A stretch of 64,000 nucleotides of DNA from the NCBI RefSeq assembly GCF_024347595.1, contig NZ_AP025507.1:1736001-1800000 (forward strand), given 5' to 3'. Source of the DNA: Vibrio pomeroyi (GTDB taxonomy: Bacteria > Pseudomonadota > Gammaproteobacteria > Enterobacterales > Vibrionaceae). Position numbers and translations under genes: made by a program. Within the stretch, counting starts at the first letter, position 1. Each line of letters begins with the position of its first letter. The notes under the pieces are model-generated. The model was not told the DNA's origin and ran no database searches. It was given only the letters and a program-made list of their open reading frames with translations. Shown in pieces: positions 18,216 to 25,976 of this stretch.

Positions 18216-18341
18216 ATGAACAACACTGAGCAACCTAAAAAGAAAATGAAAAACTGGGTGCCAATCGTCTTCTTCGGACTTCTCAGCACCGTACCTGTAT
18301 TCATGTTTTTAGTCGACGTGTACATCAACCAATATATGTAA
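18216..18341 (+). CDS. 41-residue single-span membrane protein
   Basis: An open frame of 42 codons starts at ATG 18216 after an AAGG ribosome-binding site (TAAGGCCGAATTT). The product has a Lys-rich N-terminal part (EQPKKKMKNW) and one membrane helix (VPIVFFGLLSTVPVFMFLV) with a short polar end. The positive charges before the helix predict that the N-terminus stays in the cytoplasm. No family is recognised. It is too short for most gene finders. A strong hairpin at 18366-18393 follows 25 bases after the stop, supporting a real transcription unit. Confidence 0.6.
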   Translation: MNNTEQPKKKMKNWVPIVFFGLLSTVPVFMFLVDVYINQYM

Positions 18342-18365
18342 CACGCACCGTTGTTTCTATTTGAA

Positions 18366-18393
18366 TGAATACAGGGAACATGCCCTGTATTCA
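18366..18393. terminator. hairpin after the 41-residue protein gene
   Basis: TGAATACAGGG at 18366-18376 and CCCTGTATTCA at 18383-18393 form a perfect 11-base stem with a 6-base loop. The T-run is missing on both sides, so termination may be weak. It lies between the small plus-strand gene and the end of the minus-strand lyase gene. Confidence 0.5.
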
Positions 18394-18439
18394 CCACAAT
18401 TAACTCACTTCTGCTGCGAACAATTCAACGCTTCTGTAA

Positions 18440-19516
18440 TCAAACCAGCTCTTCGTTAATAAAATCTAGAATATCGATCAGCTCGTGATCTGGTAAGCTC
18501 AATAAGTTATCACCCACATACCACTCGATCTTACATTGATTCGGTAGCTCGCTGATTGCTGGGTTTCCTATCCAAACCTTGTGCTTCTTAGCGATATTGT
18601 CTCGCGCGATGATGCCCTCTTCATAACTCACCGGTAAATACAGGTGAAGCATGTTCACTTGAGGTTGTTGTGGATTCACCTTGAATTGCGGGTAGTCCAA
18701 TAAGATTTGGTAAAGCTGCTTAGTGCGCTCATACAAAGCGGGCATCAATTCGAGTCTTTGGTCAAACTGCATGGCCGCCGAAACCACATAAGGCGTTCGA
18801 TGGTACACATTGCCACCTTGACGCTTCATCCATGCCGACGCTTTCGCTACGAAGGCTTTATCACCTAATAAAAGTGAACCACCAAGGCCGTTTAACCCTT
18901 TGTAGAGCGAAACATAAGCCGTATCGAAACCCTTCGCAATCTCGCTATAAGGCTTTTGGTAATACGCTCCGCACTCCCACAAACGTGCACCATCCATATG
19001 AAGATGGATCGATTGTTCTTTGCAGTATTGCTTAATTGCTTCAAGCTCTTCCCATTCTGGCAGTTGCCCACCAATCTCACGCATCGGTAGTTCATACAAC
19101 GCCGCCGCGATCTCATCTGGCCAAGCCTTTAAATCATCAACATTCCACGTGCGAAATACATTACCAACCGGAAGTACATTGAAACGGTTCTGGAGCTGAT
19201 ACCCTTGGCGTTCATGACGCATGATATGACTCGATTCATGCATCGCAACGAGTGGGTTTCTTTTCTCTTGGCACGCAATCTCTAACGCCGTCGGTTGGTT
19301 CATTGTGCCAGTAATAACAAACACCGCGGCTTCATAGCCAAGCAGCTCTGCAACTTTGGCTTCAAAGCCTTCGATGAACTCACCATCGCCATAGCTGTCA
19401 TGACGCACATTGTTCGTTTCACACCATTCAGCCATCTGAGCAAATGTTTGTGCCGGAGTCGGTTCAAAGTGACCAGAAAGCAACAAATTACATTGTTGAC
19501 GCAAGTCCGTGCTCAT
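18440..19516 (-). CDS. threonine aldolase-type PLP-dependent lyase
   Basis: 358-residue member of the beta-eliminating lyase/threonine aldolase family (aspartate aminotransferase fold), expected to cleave L-threonine or similar beta-hydroxy amino acids to glycine plus an aldehyde. Visible landmarks are DSYGDGEF near the N-terminus, FVITGTMNQPTALEIA, HMDGARLWE (the Asp that contacts the PLP ring), and the Schiff-base lysine in VSLYKGLNGLGGSLL. I chose ATG 19516 because AAAGGA lies 8 bases upstream; the frame is open to 19597. It could instead be a related lyase with another substrate. A 16-base palindrome lies 94 bases upstream. Confidence 0.83.
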   Translation of the reverse strand: MSTDLRQQCNLLLSGHFEPTPAQTFAQMAEWCETNNVRHDSYGDGEFIEGFEAKVAELLGYEAAVFVITGTMNQPTALEIACQEKRNPLVAMHESSHIMRHERQGYQLQNRFNVLPVGNVFRTWNVDDLKAWPDEIAAALYELPMREIGGQLPEWEELEAIKQYCKEQSIHLHMDGARLWECGAYYQKPYSEIAKGFDTAYVSLYKGLNGLGGSLLLGDKAFVAKASAWMKRQGGNVYHRTPYVVSAAMQFDQRLELMPALYERTKQLYQILLDYPQFKVNPQQPQVNMLHLYLPVSYEEGIIARDNIAKKHKVWIGNPAISELPNQCKIEWYVGDNLLSLPDHELIDILDFINEELV

Positions 19517-19834
19517 ATCTTTTCCTTTATTCATTGTAGTTCTATGTAGGGTGATTGAATTATTTACGTTAGACGTCAACGGTGACATAAAATGCACATG
19601 TTCGCTGTTATTATTCGCGAATAATTAGTTTTACTTAGTCATAGTTTGGATATGCCAGAAATACACAAACTGACGAGTGTTTTATACCCGATTCAGATAG
19701 CAAGTACGACACTCCTAAAAACATACACCTAAGTAGATAAGTATGGGCTAATTCATTGTTCTTCAATCATTCATCTATTATTGTATATCTATAATTCCAA
19801 TAAGCATTATTCGTTAATGGACAAAGAGGGCTAT
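19517..19834. other. divergent promoter region, lyase and KefF-like genes
   Basis: 318 bases between the lyase (minus) and the KefF-like gene (plus). No convincing small gene is seen. The notable element is the palindrome at 19610-19625; the remainder is AT-rich. Confidence 0.5.
19610..19625. promoter_or_regulatory. perfect 16-base palindrome (possible operator)
   Basis: ATTATTCGCGAATAAT is self-complementary over all 16 bases. It lies 94 bases upstream of the threonine-aldolase-type gene and about 210 bases upstream of the divergent KefF-like gene. The binding protein is unknown. Confidence 0.45.
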
Positions 19835-20452
19835 ATGTCGAAAAATCGAGTCTTGGTGCTATTCGCCCACCCTTCTCAGCATCGCTCTGAAGCGAACAAA
19901 CCCTTATTTGAGCAAGCCAAGCGCATTGATGGGGTAACCTGTGTCGATCTCTATGCTGAGTATCCGACCTTCAAAATCAACATCGATCGTGAACAGAAAC
20001 GCCTGTTGGACCATGACATCATCATTTTTCAGTTCCCACTATATTGGTACTCAACACCAGCAATTCTAAAAGAGTGGCAAGACCTGGTTCTTGAATATGG
20101 TTTCGCTTACGGCACCGATGGCAATGAGCTACAGGGTAAAAACTTGTTATGCAGCATCACTGCCGGTGGTAAAAAAGACGCTTATCAAAGTGATGGCTAC
20201 AACCATTTCACTATTCGAGAACTGCTTCACCCAATTGAACAAACCGCGTCTTTATGTGGAATGACCTACCTCGCACCATTTGCTCTGTTTGGTTCACGTA
20301 CCGCTTTGGAAGAAAACCGCATTCAAGAGCATGTCGATAGCTATAAAGTGCTGTTAGAGGCGCTGGTTGCTGGTGACATTAACATCAAAAAAGCCAGCAA
20401 GGCAGAAAAGCTAAACCACTACGTAGAAGAACTAATTGCAGAGGTTAAATAA
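19835..20452 (+). CDS. KefF-like NAD(P)H quinone oxidoreductase (flavodoxin fold)
   Basis: 205-residue flavodoxin-like quinone reductase. The N-terminal VLVLFAHPS phosphate loop and the segments FQFPLYWYSTPAILKEWQD and ITAGG belong to the MdaB/KefF/WrbA-like NAD(P)H oxidoreductase family, which binds FMN or FAD. The start is an ATG at 19835 after GAGGGCTAT. Its stop overlaps the start of the next gene, a KefB/KefC-type antiporter, so it is the likely ancillary subunit activating that channel, as KefF does for KefC. Confidence 0.85.
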   Translation: MSKNRVLVLFAHPSQHRSEANKPLFEQAKRIDGVTCVDLYAEYPTFKINIDREQKRLLDHDIIIFQFPLYWYSTPAILKEWQDLVLEYGFAYGTDGNELQGKNLLCSITAGGKKDAYQSDGYNHFTIRELLHPIEQTASLCGMTYLAPFALFGSRTALEENRIQEHVDSYKVLLEALVAGDINIKKASKAEKLNHYVEELIAEVK

Positions 20453-22374
20453 TGACGGGATATTTTCTACAAGCATTTATCTACTTAGTTGCTGCTGTCA
20501 TCGCAGTGCCTATTGCTAAGCGACTCGGGTTAGGCTCAGTGCTAGGGTACTTGATTGCAGGTGTTGTGATTGGCCCTATCATTGGCTTAGTAGGTGAAGA
20601 AACCACAACCATTCAGCACTTTGCCGAGTTTGGTGTGGTTATGATGCTGTTCTTAGTCGGCCTTGAACTTGAACCTAAGATGCTTTGGGCGATGAGAAAC
20701 CGCCTGATGGGTCTTGGTGGTCTGCAAGTTGGCGGCACTACTGCGATTGTGATGGGCATTGCCCTCGCCTTTGGTCAACCTTGGACTATCGCTCTCACTA
20801 TCGGTTTGATCTTCGCGCTTTCATCGACAGCGATTGTTCTGCAAACGTTCAATGAAAAAGGGCTATCTAAGACTGAAGGCGGCAAGAATGCTTTCTCAGT
20901 TCTGTTGTTCCAAGATATTGCCGTTATTCCAATGTTGGCGTTCATTCCTCTACTTGCGCTTCCTGAACTGGTTGCCTTGGCAGAGAGTGCAGCAGAAACC
21001 GCAGCGCATCACGATGAACTAAGTTTGGTTGCAGGCCTTCCTAGCTGGGCATACGGTCTTGTTATTACCGCTTCTATTGCCATTGTGGTTGTTGGCGGGC
21101 ACTTCCTAAGTCGCCCACTGTTCCGTTTTGTTGCGAGCTCTGGCCTTCGTGAGATATTCACTGCGACCGCACTCATGCTTGTTATCGGTATTGCAGCACT
21201 GATGAGCCTTGTGGGCTTGTCTCCAGCACTTGGTACTTTCCTTGCGGGTGTTGTTCTGGCGAACAGTGAGTTCAGACACGAGCTTGAATCGAACATCGAC
21301 CCATTCAAAGGGTTATTGCTTGGTCTGTTCTTTATTACGGTTGGTGCAGGCATCGACTTCGGTGTTCTATTCAACGACTTCGCACTCATCATTGGCTTAA
21401 CCATTGGTGTAATGGCTCTAAAAGCATTCGTGCTATTTACATTGGCGCTGATCTTTAAAATCAAAAACAGTGACCGTTGGTTATTTACTCTGAGCTTGGC
21501 ACAAGCCGGTGAATTCGGATTCGTGTTGTTGAGCTTCTCGGCACAAAACCACGTGTTACCTGCCGACCTTGTTCAAACACTGTCGCTAGTGGTTGCTCTG
21601 TCGATGTTCTTAACTCCTGGCCTATTTATCCTATTCGATAAAGTGATTCTGCCTCGTTATGAGCAAAAATCTAACGACCGCGAAGAAGACACCATCGAAG
21701 AGAAAGGCACGGTAATCATTGCAGGTATTGGTCGATTCGGTCAGATCGTTAACCGCTTACTGGTATCGAATGATGTCAAAACAGTCGTTCTGGATCATCA
21801 AGCTAATCAAGTAGACGTTCTGCGCTCTATTAACATCAAATCTTATTTTGGTGATGCGACTCGTCACGACCTATTGCATACCGCTGGTATTGAAGAAGCG
21901 GCCATGCTTGTTGTGGCTATCGACAACCAAGACTCGAGCGTCGAGTTAGTGAAATACGTTAAACACACTTACCCTAAAGTGAAAGTCCTAGCGCGTGCAT
22001 TCGACCGTGGTCATAGCTACCGCCTAAGAGAAGCAGGTGCAGACTTTGTAGAATCAGAAACGTACCACTCAGCACTTGAAATGGGCGCGGAAGCCTTACG
22101 TTCTTTAGGTCACCACCCTTTCTTCGTCGAGCAGCAAAAATCAACGTACCAACGTGTTGAAAGCCGTAAGTCTGAAAAGCTATACCAAGCTTGGTCTGAG
22201 GCTGAAGACAACCCACGTTACGACAATAACTACCGACAAATCTTCATTCACCTAGAAGAAGCAATGAAAGAAGATATGAAGAAAGACCGTTCAGACAAGC
22301 ACTCTCGCTCAGAACGTGGTTGGACACCGCCACCGAAAGGCTATGCCGACGGTTTTGAGGAAGAAGAGTCCTAG
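20452..22374 (+). CDS. KefB/KefC-type K+ efflux antiporter with RCK domain
   Basis: 640-residue CPA2 family protein. About 12-13 membrane helices occupy residues 1-400 (GSVLGYLIAGVVIGP, FLVGLELEPKMLW, ALSSTAIVLQTFNEKG, LLFQDIAVIPMLA). A cytoplasmic RCK/TrkA-N domain starts at about 423 with the nucleotide-binding GIGRFGQIVNR and continues to about 560. A charged tail follows (DMKKDRSDKHSRSERGW). It matches the glutathione-gated K+/H+ efflux systems that protect against electrophiles. ATG 20452 overlaps the stop of the KefF-like gene in TAATG, so the pair is translationally coupled. A terminator follows at 22397-22422. KefB and KefC cannot be told apart with confidence here. Confidence 0.9.
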   Translation: MTGYFLQAFIYLVAAVIAVPIAKRLGLGSVLGYLIAGVVIGPIIGLVGEETTTIQHFAEFGVVMMLFLVGLELEPKMLWAMRNRLMGLGGLQVGGTTAIVMGIALAFGQPWTIALTIGLIFALSSTAIVLQTFNEKGLSKTEGGKNAFSVLLFQDIAVIPMLAFIPLLALPELVALAESAAETAAHHDELSLVAGLPSWAYGLVITASIAIVVVGGHFLSRPLFRFVASSGLREIFTATALMLVIGIAALMSLVGLSPALGTFLAGVVLANSEFRHELESNIDPFKGLLLGLFFITVGAGIDFGVLFNDFALIIGLTIGVMALKAFVLFTLALIFKIKNSDRWLFTLSLAQAGEFGFVLLSFSAQNHVLPADLVQTLSLVVALSMFLTPGLFILFDKVILPRYEQKSNDREEDTIEEKGTVIIAGIGRFGQIVNRLLVSNDVKTVVLDHQANQVDVLRSINIKSYFGDATRHDLLHTAGIEEAAMLVVAIDNQDSSVELVKYVKHTYPKVKVLARAFDRGHSYRLREAGADFVESETYHSALEMGAEALRSLGHHPFFVEQQKSTYQRVESRKSEKLYQAWSEAEDNPRYDNNYRQIFIHLEEAMKEDMKKDRSDKHSRSERGWTPPPKGYADGFEEEES

Positions 22375-22396
22375 TCAAGGATTACAACTAACCACT

Positions 22397-22422
22397 AAAA
22401 AGCGGCCCTTGAGCCGCTTTTT
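22397..22422 (+). terminator. terminator of the Kef operon
   Basis: AAAAAGCGGC and GCCGCTTTTT form a 10-base stem with a 6-base loop, ending in a T-run. It lies 23 bases after the antiporter stop. Confidence 0.9.
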
Positions 22423-22800
22423 CTCTATTTATATGCAAACAAAGTGCGTAATGAAGCCTAAACATTGGCTCTAAACCAGATGAACTACATGATTTATGTG
22501 ATCCAGTTATAATTTTTAATCTCAGTCCACCTTACAAAAATGGATTCATTTTTTACATTTTTGAAACATCCCCATCTTGCATAAACCACACCTCAAACAT
22601 GGCTATATATGCACTCATTTTAGTCATGTTATTCTCGACTAAAATTATGTTCACCGGTTTTAGGGGTTTGAACAGTATTGCATATATTAAAATCGAGCTT
22701 GCTAGTCCTAGCAGAAACATTCACAAAACCAATAAATCAACCGTTAAACTCACAAATTCAGGTCATTTGAATTAACATAAATATTTCAAAACATGTCTCC

Positions 22801-22817
22801 CGTTACAATTTGTAACG
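22801..22817. promoter_or_regulatory. perfect palindrome upstream of DUF819 gene
   Basis: CGTTACAA-T-TTGTAACG, perfect 8-base arms around one base, ending 73 bases before the start codon. It is a good operator candidate; the regulator is unknown. Confidence 0.5.
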
Positions 22818-22853
22818 AATGGAAGTTGTCGGTATAGTCCTGCAATCAAAAAA

Positions 22854-22880
22854 GTGAGACCTTTGCGCTCACCTTAAAGG
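22854..22880 (+). promoter_or_regulatory. possible alternative leader hairpins over the ribosome site
   Basis: GTGAG (22854-22858) can pair with CTCAC (22868-22872). Alternatively CCTTT (22860-22864) can pair with AAAGG (22876-22880), which is the ribosome-binding site itself. The two pairings exclude each other. The arms are only 5 bases, so the effect may be slight. Confidence 0.25.
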
Positions 22881-22890
22881 AGATATAATA

Positions 22891-24114
22891 ATGATTACTA
22901 ATGATGCTGTAATAATGGGCATGTTAGCTGTGATTCTTGGCGGTGTATTTATCACGGAAAGTAGCCAAAATAGCGCACTGAAAAAATTCTACTCGTTCGT
23001 TCCGGGTCTATTGCTCTGTTACTTTGTTCCTTCGCTATTGAACAGCTTCGGCATCATCGATGCGTCAAACTCTAAACTGTATTTCGTAGCAAGCCGTTAC
23101 CTACTTCCAAGTGCATTGGTTCTTCTGATCATCTCAGCAGACCTTCGTAAGATCTTTGGTCTTGGCTCTAAAGCCGTCATCATGTTCTTAACGGGTACAG
23201 CTGGTATCATCATTGGTGGCCCATTAGCGATTCTGATTATCGATCAAGTCAACCCTGATCTTGTTTCGGGCGACGTATGGCGCGGCCTAACGACTGTTGC
23301 GGGTTCTTGGATCGGTGGCGGTGCTAACCAAGCAGCAATGAAAGAAGTGTTTGAGGTTGATGACCAACTGTTCTCTGCGATGATTACAGTAGACGTTATC
23401 TGTGCAAACATTTGGATGGCCGTGTTGCTTATCATGGCGGGCCGTCAGAAGAAGATTGATGCTTGGCTTAAAGCTGACACTTCATCAATCGAAGAGCTAA
23501 AAGAGACGGTATCTAAGTACCAAGAAGAGAACGCTCGTCCAACGACGACAACCGATCTAATGAAGATCACTGCGATTGCCTTTGGCTTAACTGGCCTAGC
23601 TCACTTATTCAGTGACCTTATCGCACCTTGGATCTCGACCAACGCTCCGGAACTTGCGAAATACAGCCTGACATCAGGATTCTTCTGGTTAATCGTTATG
23701 GTAACGACGTTCGCTCTAATCGCTTCGTGCTTTAAGTCGACACGTAGCCTTGAGCACAGTGGCGCGTCTAAAGTAGGTTCTGCGTTCATCTACATCCTAG
23801 TTGCGACTATCGGTATGCAAATGGATATCACCGCTATCTTGGACAACCCAGGTTACTTCTTCATTGGTATCACATGGCTAACTATCCACGCTCTACTTAT
23901 GATTGCGATGGCGAAACTAATCCGTGCTCCACTGTTCTTCATGGCAGTAGGTAGCCAAGCTAACGTAGGTGGCGCGGCATCAGCTCCTATCGTAGCGGCG
24001 GCATTCCACCCAGCATTGGCACCAGTAGGTATCCTAATGGCAGTATTGGGTTACGCTCTAGGCACATATGGCGCTTACATTTGTGGCCTTATCATGCAAG
24101 CTGCTGCGGGTTAA
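22891..24114 (+). CDS. DUF819 family membrane protein (YjcL-like)
   Basis: 407-residue integral membrane protein with about 11-12 hydrophobic helices. Typical DUF819 segments are GLTTVAGSWIGGGANQAAM (about 130-149), an extra-membrane loop rich in Lys and Glu (about 185-215), and GSQANVGGAASAPIVAAAF near the end. The two glycine/asparagine-rich stretches resemble substrate-binding re-entrant motifs of secondary transporters, and the family is thought to be transporters of unknown substrate. The ribosome-binding site (AAAGGAG) is strong. It is monocistronic, with a palindrome upstream and a terminator downstream. Confidence 0.85.
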   Translation: MITNDAVIMGMLAVILGGVFITESSQNSALKKFYSFVPGLLLCYFVPSLLNSFGIIDASNSKLYFVASRYLLPSALVLLIISADLRKIFGLGSKAVIMFLTGTAGIIIGGPLAILIIDQVNPDLVSGDVWRGLTTVAGSWIGGGANQAAMKEVFEVDDQLFSAMITVDVICANIWMAVLLIMAGRQKKIDAWLKADTSSIEELKETVSKYQEENARPTTTTDLMKITAIAFGLTGLAHLFSDLIAPWISTNAPELAKYSLTSGFFWLIVMVTTFALIASCFKSTRSLEHSGASKVGSAFIYILVATIGMQMDITAILDNPGYFFIGITWLTIHALLMIAMAKLIRAPLFFMAVGSQANVGGAASAPIVAAAFHPALAPVGILMAVLGYALGTYGAYICGLIMQAAAG

Positions 24115-24150
24115 TCGAGATAACTTAGCTCAAACCAACCATTAAACATC

Positions 24151-24187
24151 AAAGTCCGATATTGGTACGCTAATATCGGACTTTTTT
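24151..24187 (+). terminator. terminator of the DUF819 gene
   Basis: AAAGTCCGATATT and AATATCGGACTTT form a 13-base stem with an 8-base loop, followed by TTT. It lies between convergent genes. Confidence 0.9.
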
Positions 24188-24191
24188 ATGC

Positions 24192-24437
24192 CTAAAGGTT
24201 AGTCATGATGTAGTGAAAACACGGAATCAAGATCATCTGTAGCCCCAAAAATGCCAACAGGTATTGGAGAGTTTCATTTTTGGAGTTCTCAATCTTCTTG
24301 TTCACATACGATTGAGATACTGGGTCGATTTCGTTAATTGAATCTTTGAATGCTTTGGCAAGTAACACCGCCCTCTTCTCTGGAACGCCTGCATTGCTCA
24401 GTGTGTTAGATAACTTTCTAACGTCTACTCGTACCAT
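24192..24437 (-). CDS. small tail-anchored hypothetical protein, 81 aa
   Basis: The soluble N-terminal part (VRVDVRKLSNTLSNAGVPEK, then RAVLLAKAFKDS) resembles the start of DUF1640/CCDC90-like proteins, which read ...L..AGMPE.QA..... A short polar helix follows, and a single C-terminal membrane segment (LQYLLAFLGLQMILIPCFHYI) closes the protein. I use ATG 24437; a TTG at 24449 with extra residues is possible. The membrane anchor at the very C-terminus is a feature shared with the DUF1640 group. Function unknown. Confidence 0.6.
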   Translation of the reverse strand: MVRVDVRKLSNTLSNAGVPEKRAVLLAKAFKDSINEIDPVSQSYVNKKIENSKNETLQYLLAFLGLQMILIPCFHYIMTNL

Positions 24438-24724
24438 TTGATACACCAATAATTAGTTTAAGTGCTTGAAATCTATCATAGAGAATAGGTCGTATCTCGA
24501 TTCAAAACGAATCGTTTGTTTTAAGTTTATTCTTAGTTTCAAACTGTTTTTGGTTTTGTTTTCATTAGCTTTTCTGTAGGGAGATTTAGGCTTGGTTCCA
24601 TCCTATTGAAGATCAAACGAACCATCGTTCAGGCGGACTAAACGCCTGTTATATAATCCTTGATTTATACGAACACACCTATCCAGTTATATTGATTATC
24701 GAAGTGATTGGTGAGGTGATGACG

Positions 24725-24880
24725 ATGAAAGAACTCGATAGATACTGTGAACAGATAAACCTAGAACTGACAGAACAAGATGTAGCTCAGCTTGGCTGGA
24801 AAAGGCCTATGTTTAGCAAGCGCGTTGCTCTGTTATCAGCTATGTCTTTATTTGCTTTATGGTTAACCTATTGGCTTTAA
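24725..24880 (+). CDS. small tail-anchored hypothetical protein, 51 aa
   Basis: Starts at ATG 24725, eight bases after a GAGG ribosome-binding site; an ATG at 24719 is too close to that site. A charged N-terminal half (MKELDRYCEQINLELTEQDV) is followed by a basic patch (GWKRPMFSKR) and one C-terminal membrane helix (VALLSAMSLFALWLTYWL). No family is recognised. It is divergent from the other small tail-anchored gene, with a 287-base spacer. Confidence 0.55.
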   Translation: MKELDRYCEQINLELTEQDVAQLGWKRPMFSKRVALLSAMSLFALWLTYWL

Positions 24881-24887
24881 TTAAACA

Positions 24888-24910
24888 GGCTAAACGACCA
24901 TCGTTCAGCC
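24888..24910. repeat. imperfect hairpin after the 51-residue protein gene
   Basis: GGCTAAACGA at 24888-24897 and TCGTTCAGCC at 24901-24910 pair with one mismatch. Part of it (CCATCGTTCAG) also occurs before the gene at about 24621-24631. There is no T-run. Confidence 0.35.
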
Positions 24911-24938
24911 CATCTAATTGAGTCATACTAAACCAAGA

Positions 24939-25799
24939 TTAATCGAATAAAGATGCCAGTTTATTTTCCACTACAGGGCTAATGTTGAAGCTCAACATAA
25001 AGTCCGGACGCGTCTTTTCATCTTTCTCGATATAGTAATTAGCTTCAATGCCAAACTTCCAAGGCCGACCATTCAAAACGGTTGTTTTACTCACGCTAAT
25101 ATTCAACGGAATCTCGGCCTGATCTTTATTCCAATCGTAGGAGAGTATCGGGGCTGAGCCTAGCGTCCACCCTCCTTCCAACAACTCCACCCAAAATAGC
25201 TGCGTAGACGTCTTGTTGATACGAGTATCAGAGTGCTCCGCCCCTTTGCCCGATACGCCATAAAGATGGCTTGGGAACACACCTACAACGCGTTCAGCAC
25301 TCACTTTTCCGTACATAAACTCAGGGCCGACAGCAAATTGGTCAGCCGTGAGTTCACTACTACCAGTAGGTAAAGAAGCGAACAGACCAAAAGCAGCAAT
25401 AGTCCTACCGTCCATTTTGGGTGCATAAGCTAGATCGAAAGATATATCGCTCACTCCTGACTGATCCATATGTTGGAAACTTGTCGGCGTATCCACATTG
25501 AAATCATTCTGAACATAAGAGATAGCAGGACGGAAGATGACTTTGTCGCCATTATCCATAGGGAAAGGGAGAGTTGGTTGTAACACCGTGGCGAAGCTGT
25601 CTCCTCCTCCGTCATAACCACCGGAGTATTGGAGCTTTAAGTTAAGGCTCGCGTAAGCCGTATTGGGGTTTGCAAGTTCCTTTGCTGCCTTTTCTGCTGC
25701 TTGGTCGCTATTACCTTCCGAGATAGTGGTATTAGCGGTCGCAAAATTCGGCGTTAATAATATTCCAGTTATTATCAGTGCAAGTGGTTTACAAGCCAT
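24939..25799 (-). CDS. predicted outer-membrane channel-like protein
   Basis: 286 residues with a signal peptide (LALIITGILLTPNFATA, cleavage near residue 22). The mature protein shows alternating beta strands (ASLNLKLQYSGGY, VIFRPAISYVQND, WKFGIEANYYIEKD, FMLSFNISPVV), as in the outer-membrane proteins annotated as 'MetA-pathway of phenol degradation' or 'transporter' in Vibrio. A barrel of about 12 strands is likely. No partner gene is adjacent: tdh is on the same strand upstream, but with a terminator in between. The substrate is unknown. Confidence 0.7.
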   Translation of the reverse strand: MACKPLALIITGILLTPNFATANTTISEGNSDQAAEKAAKELANPNTAYASLNLKLQYSGGYDGGGDSFATVLQPTLPFPMDNGDKVIFRPAISYVQNDFNVDTPTSFQHMDQSGVSDISFDLAYAPKMDGRTIAAFGLFASLPTGSSELTADQFAVGPEFMYGKVSAERVVGVFPSHLYGVSGKGAEHSDTRINKTSTQLFWVELLEGGWTLGSAPILSYDWNKDQAEIPLNISVSKTTVLNGRPWKFGIEANYYIEKDEKTRPDFMLSFNISPVVENKLASLFD

Positions 25800-25912
25800 T
25801 GAAGCCCTCTTTAAAAATTAAACGCAGTATATTGCGCGTATTTTAAAGATTGCAGGTATTCAAAATAGCCATTCAACGACATCAAGAATTAATCGATTCC
25901 CAGAAAACAAAA

Positions 25913-25940
25913 AAATGCCCCAAATTTCTTTGGGGCATTT
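25913..25940 (-). terminator. terminator of the kbl-tdh operon
   Basis: AAATGCCCCAAA and TTTGGGGCATTT with a TTTC loop. On the minus strand it is followed by a T-rich tract. It lies 37 bases after the tdh stop. Confidence 0.88.
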
Positions 25941-25976
25941 TCATTTTTGAACTAGCTAAGGGTCGCCCCTATTTGC

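Larger units (their letters stand above)
22375..22890. other. gene-free stretch before the DUF819 gene
   Basis: 516 bases. The first 50 hold the terminator of the antiporter operon. The rest is AT-rich without a convincing gene. Near the downstream gene it holds a perfect palindrome (22801-22817) and a leader hairpin (22854-22880). Confidence 0.5.

Noticed and set aside
24888..24910. Hairpin after the 51-residue protein gene as a terminator
   Set aside because: It has one mismatch and no T-run. Listed as a repeat only.
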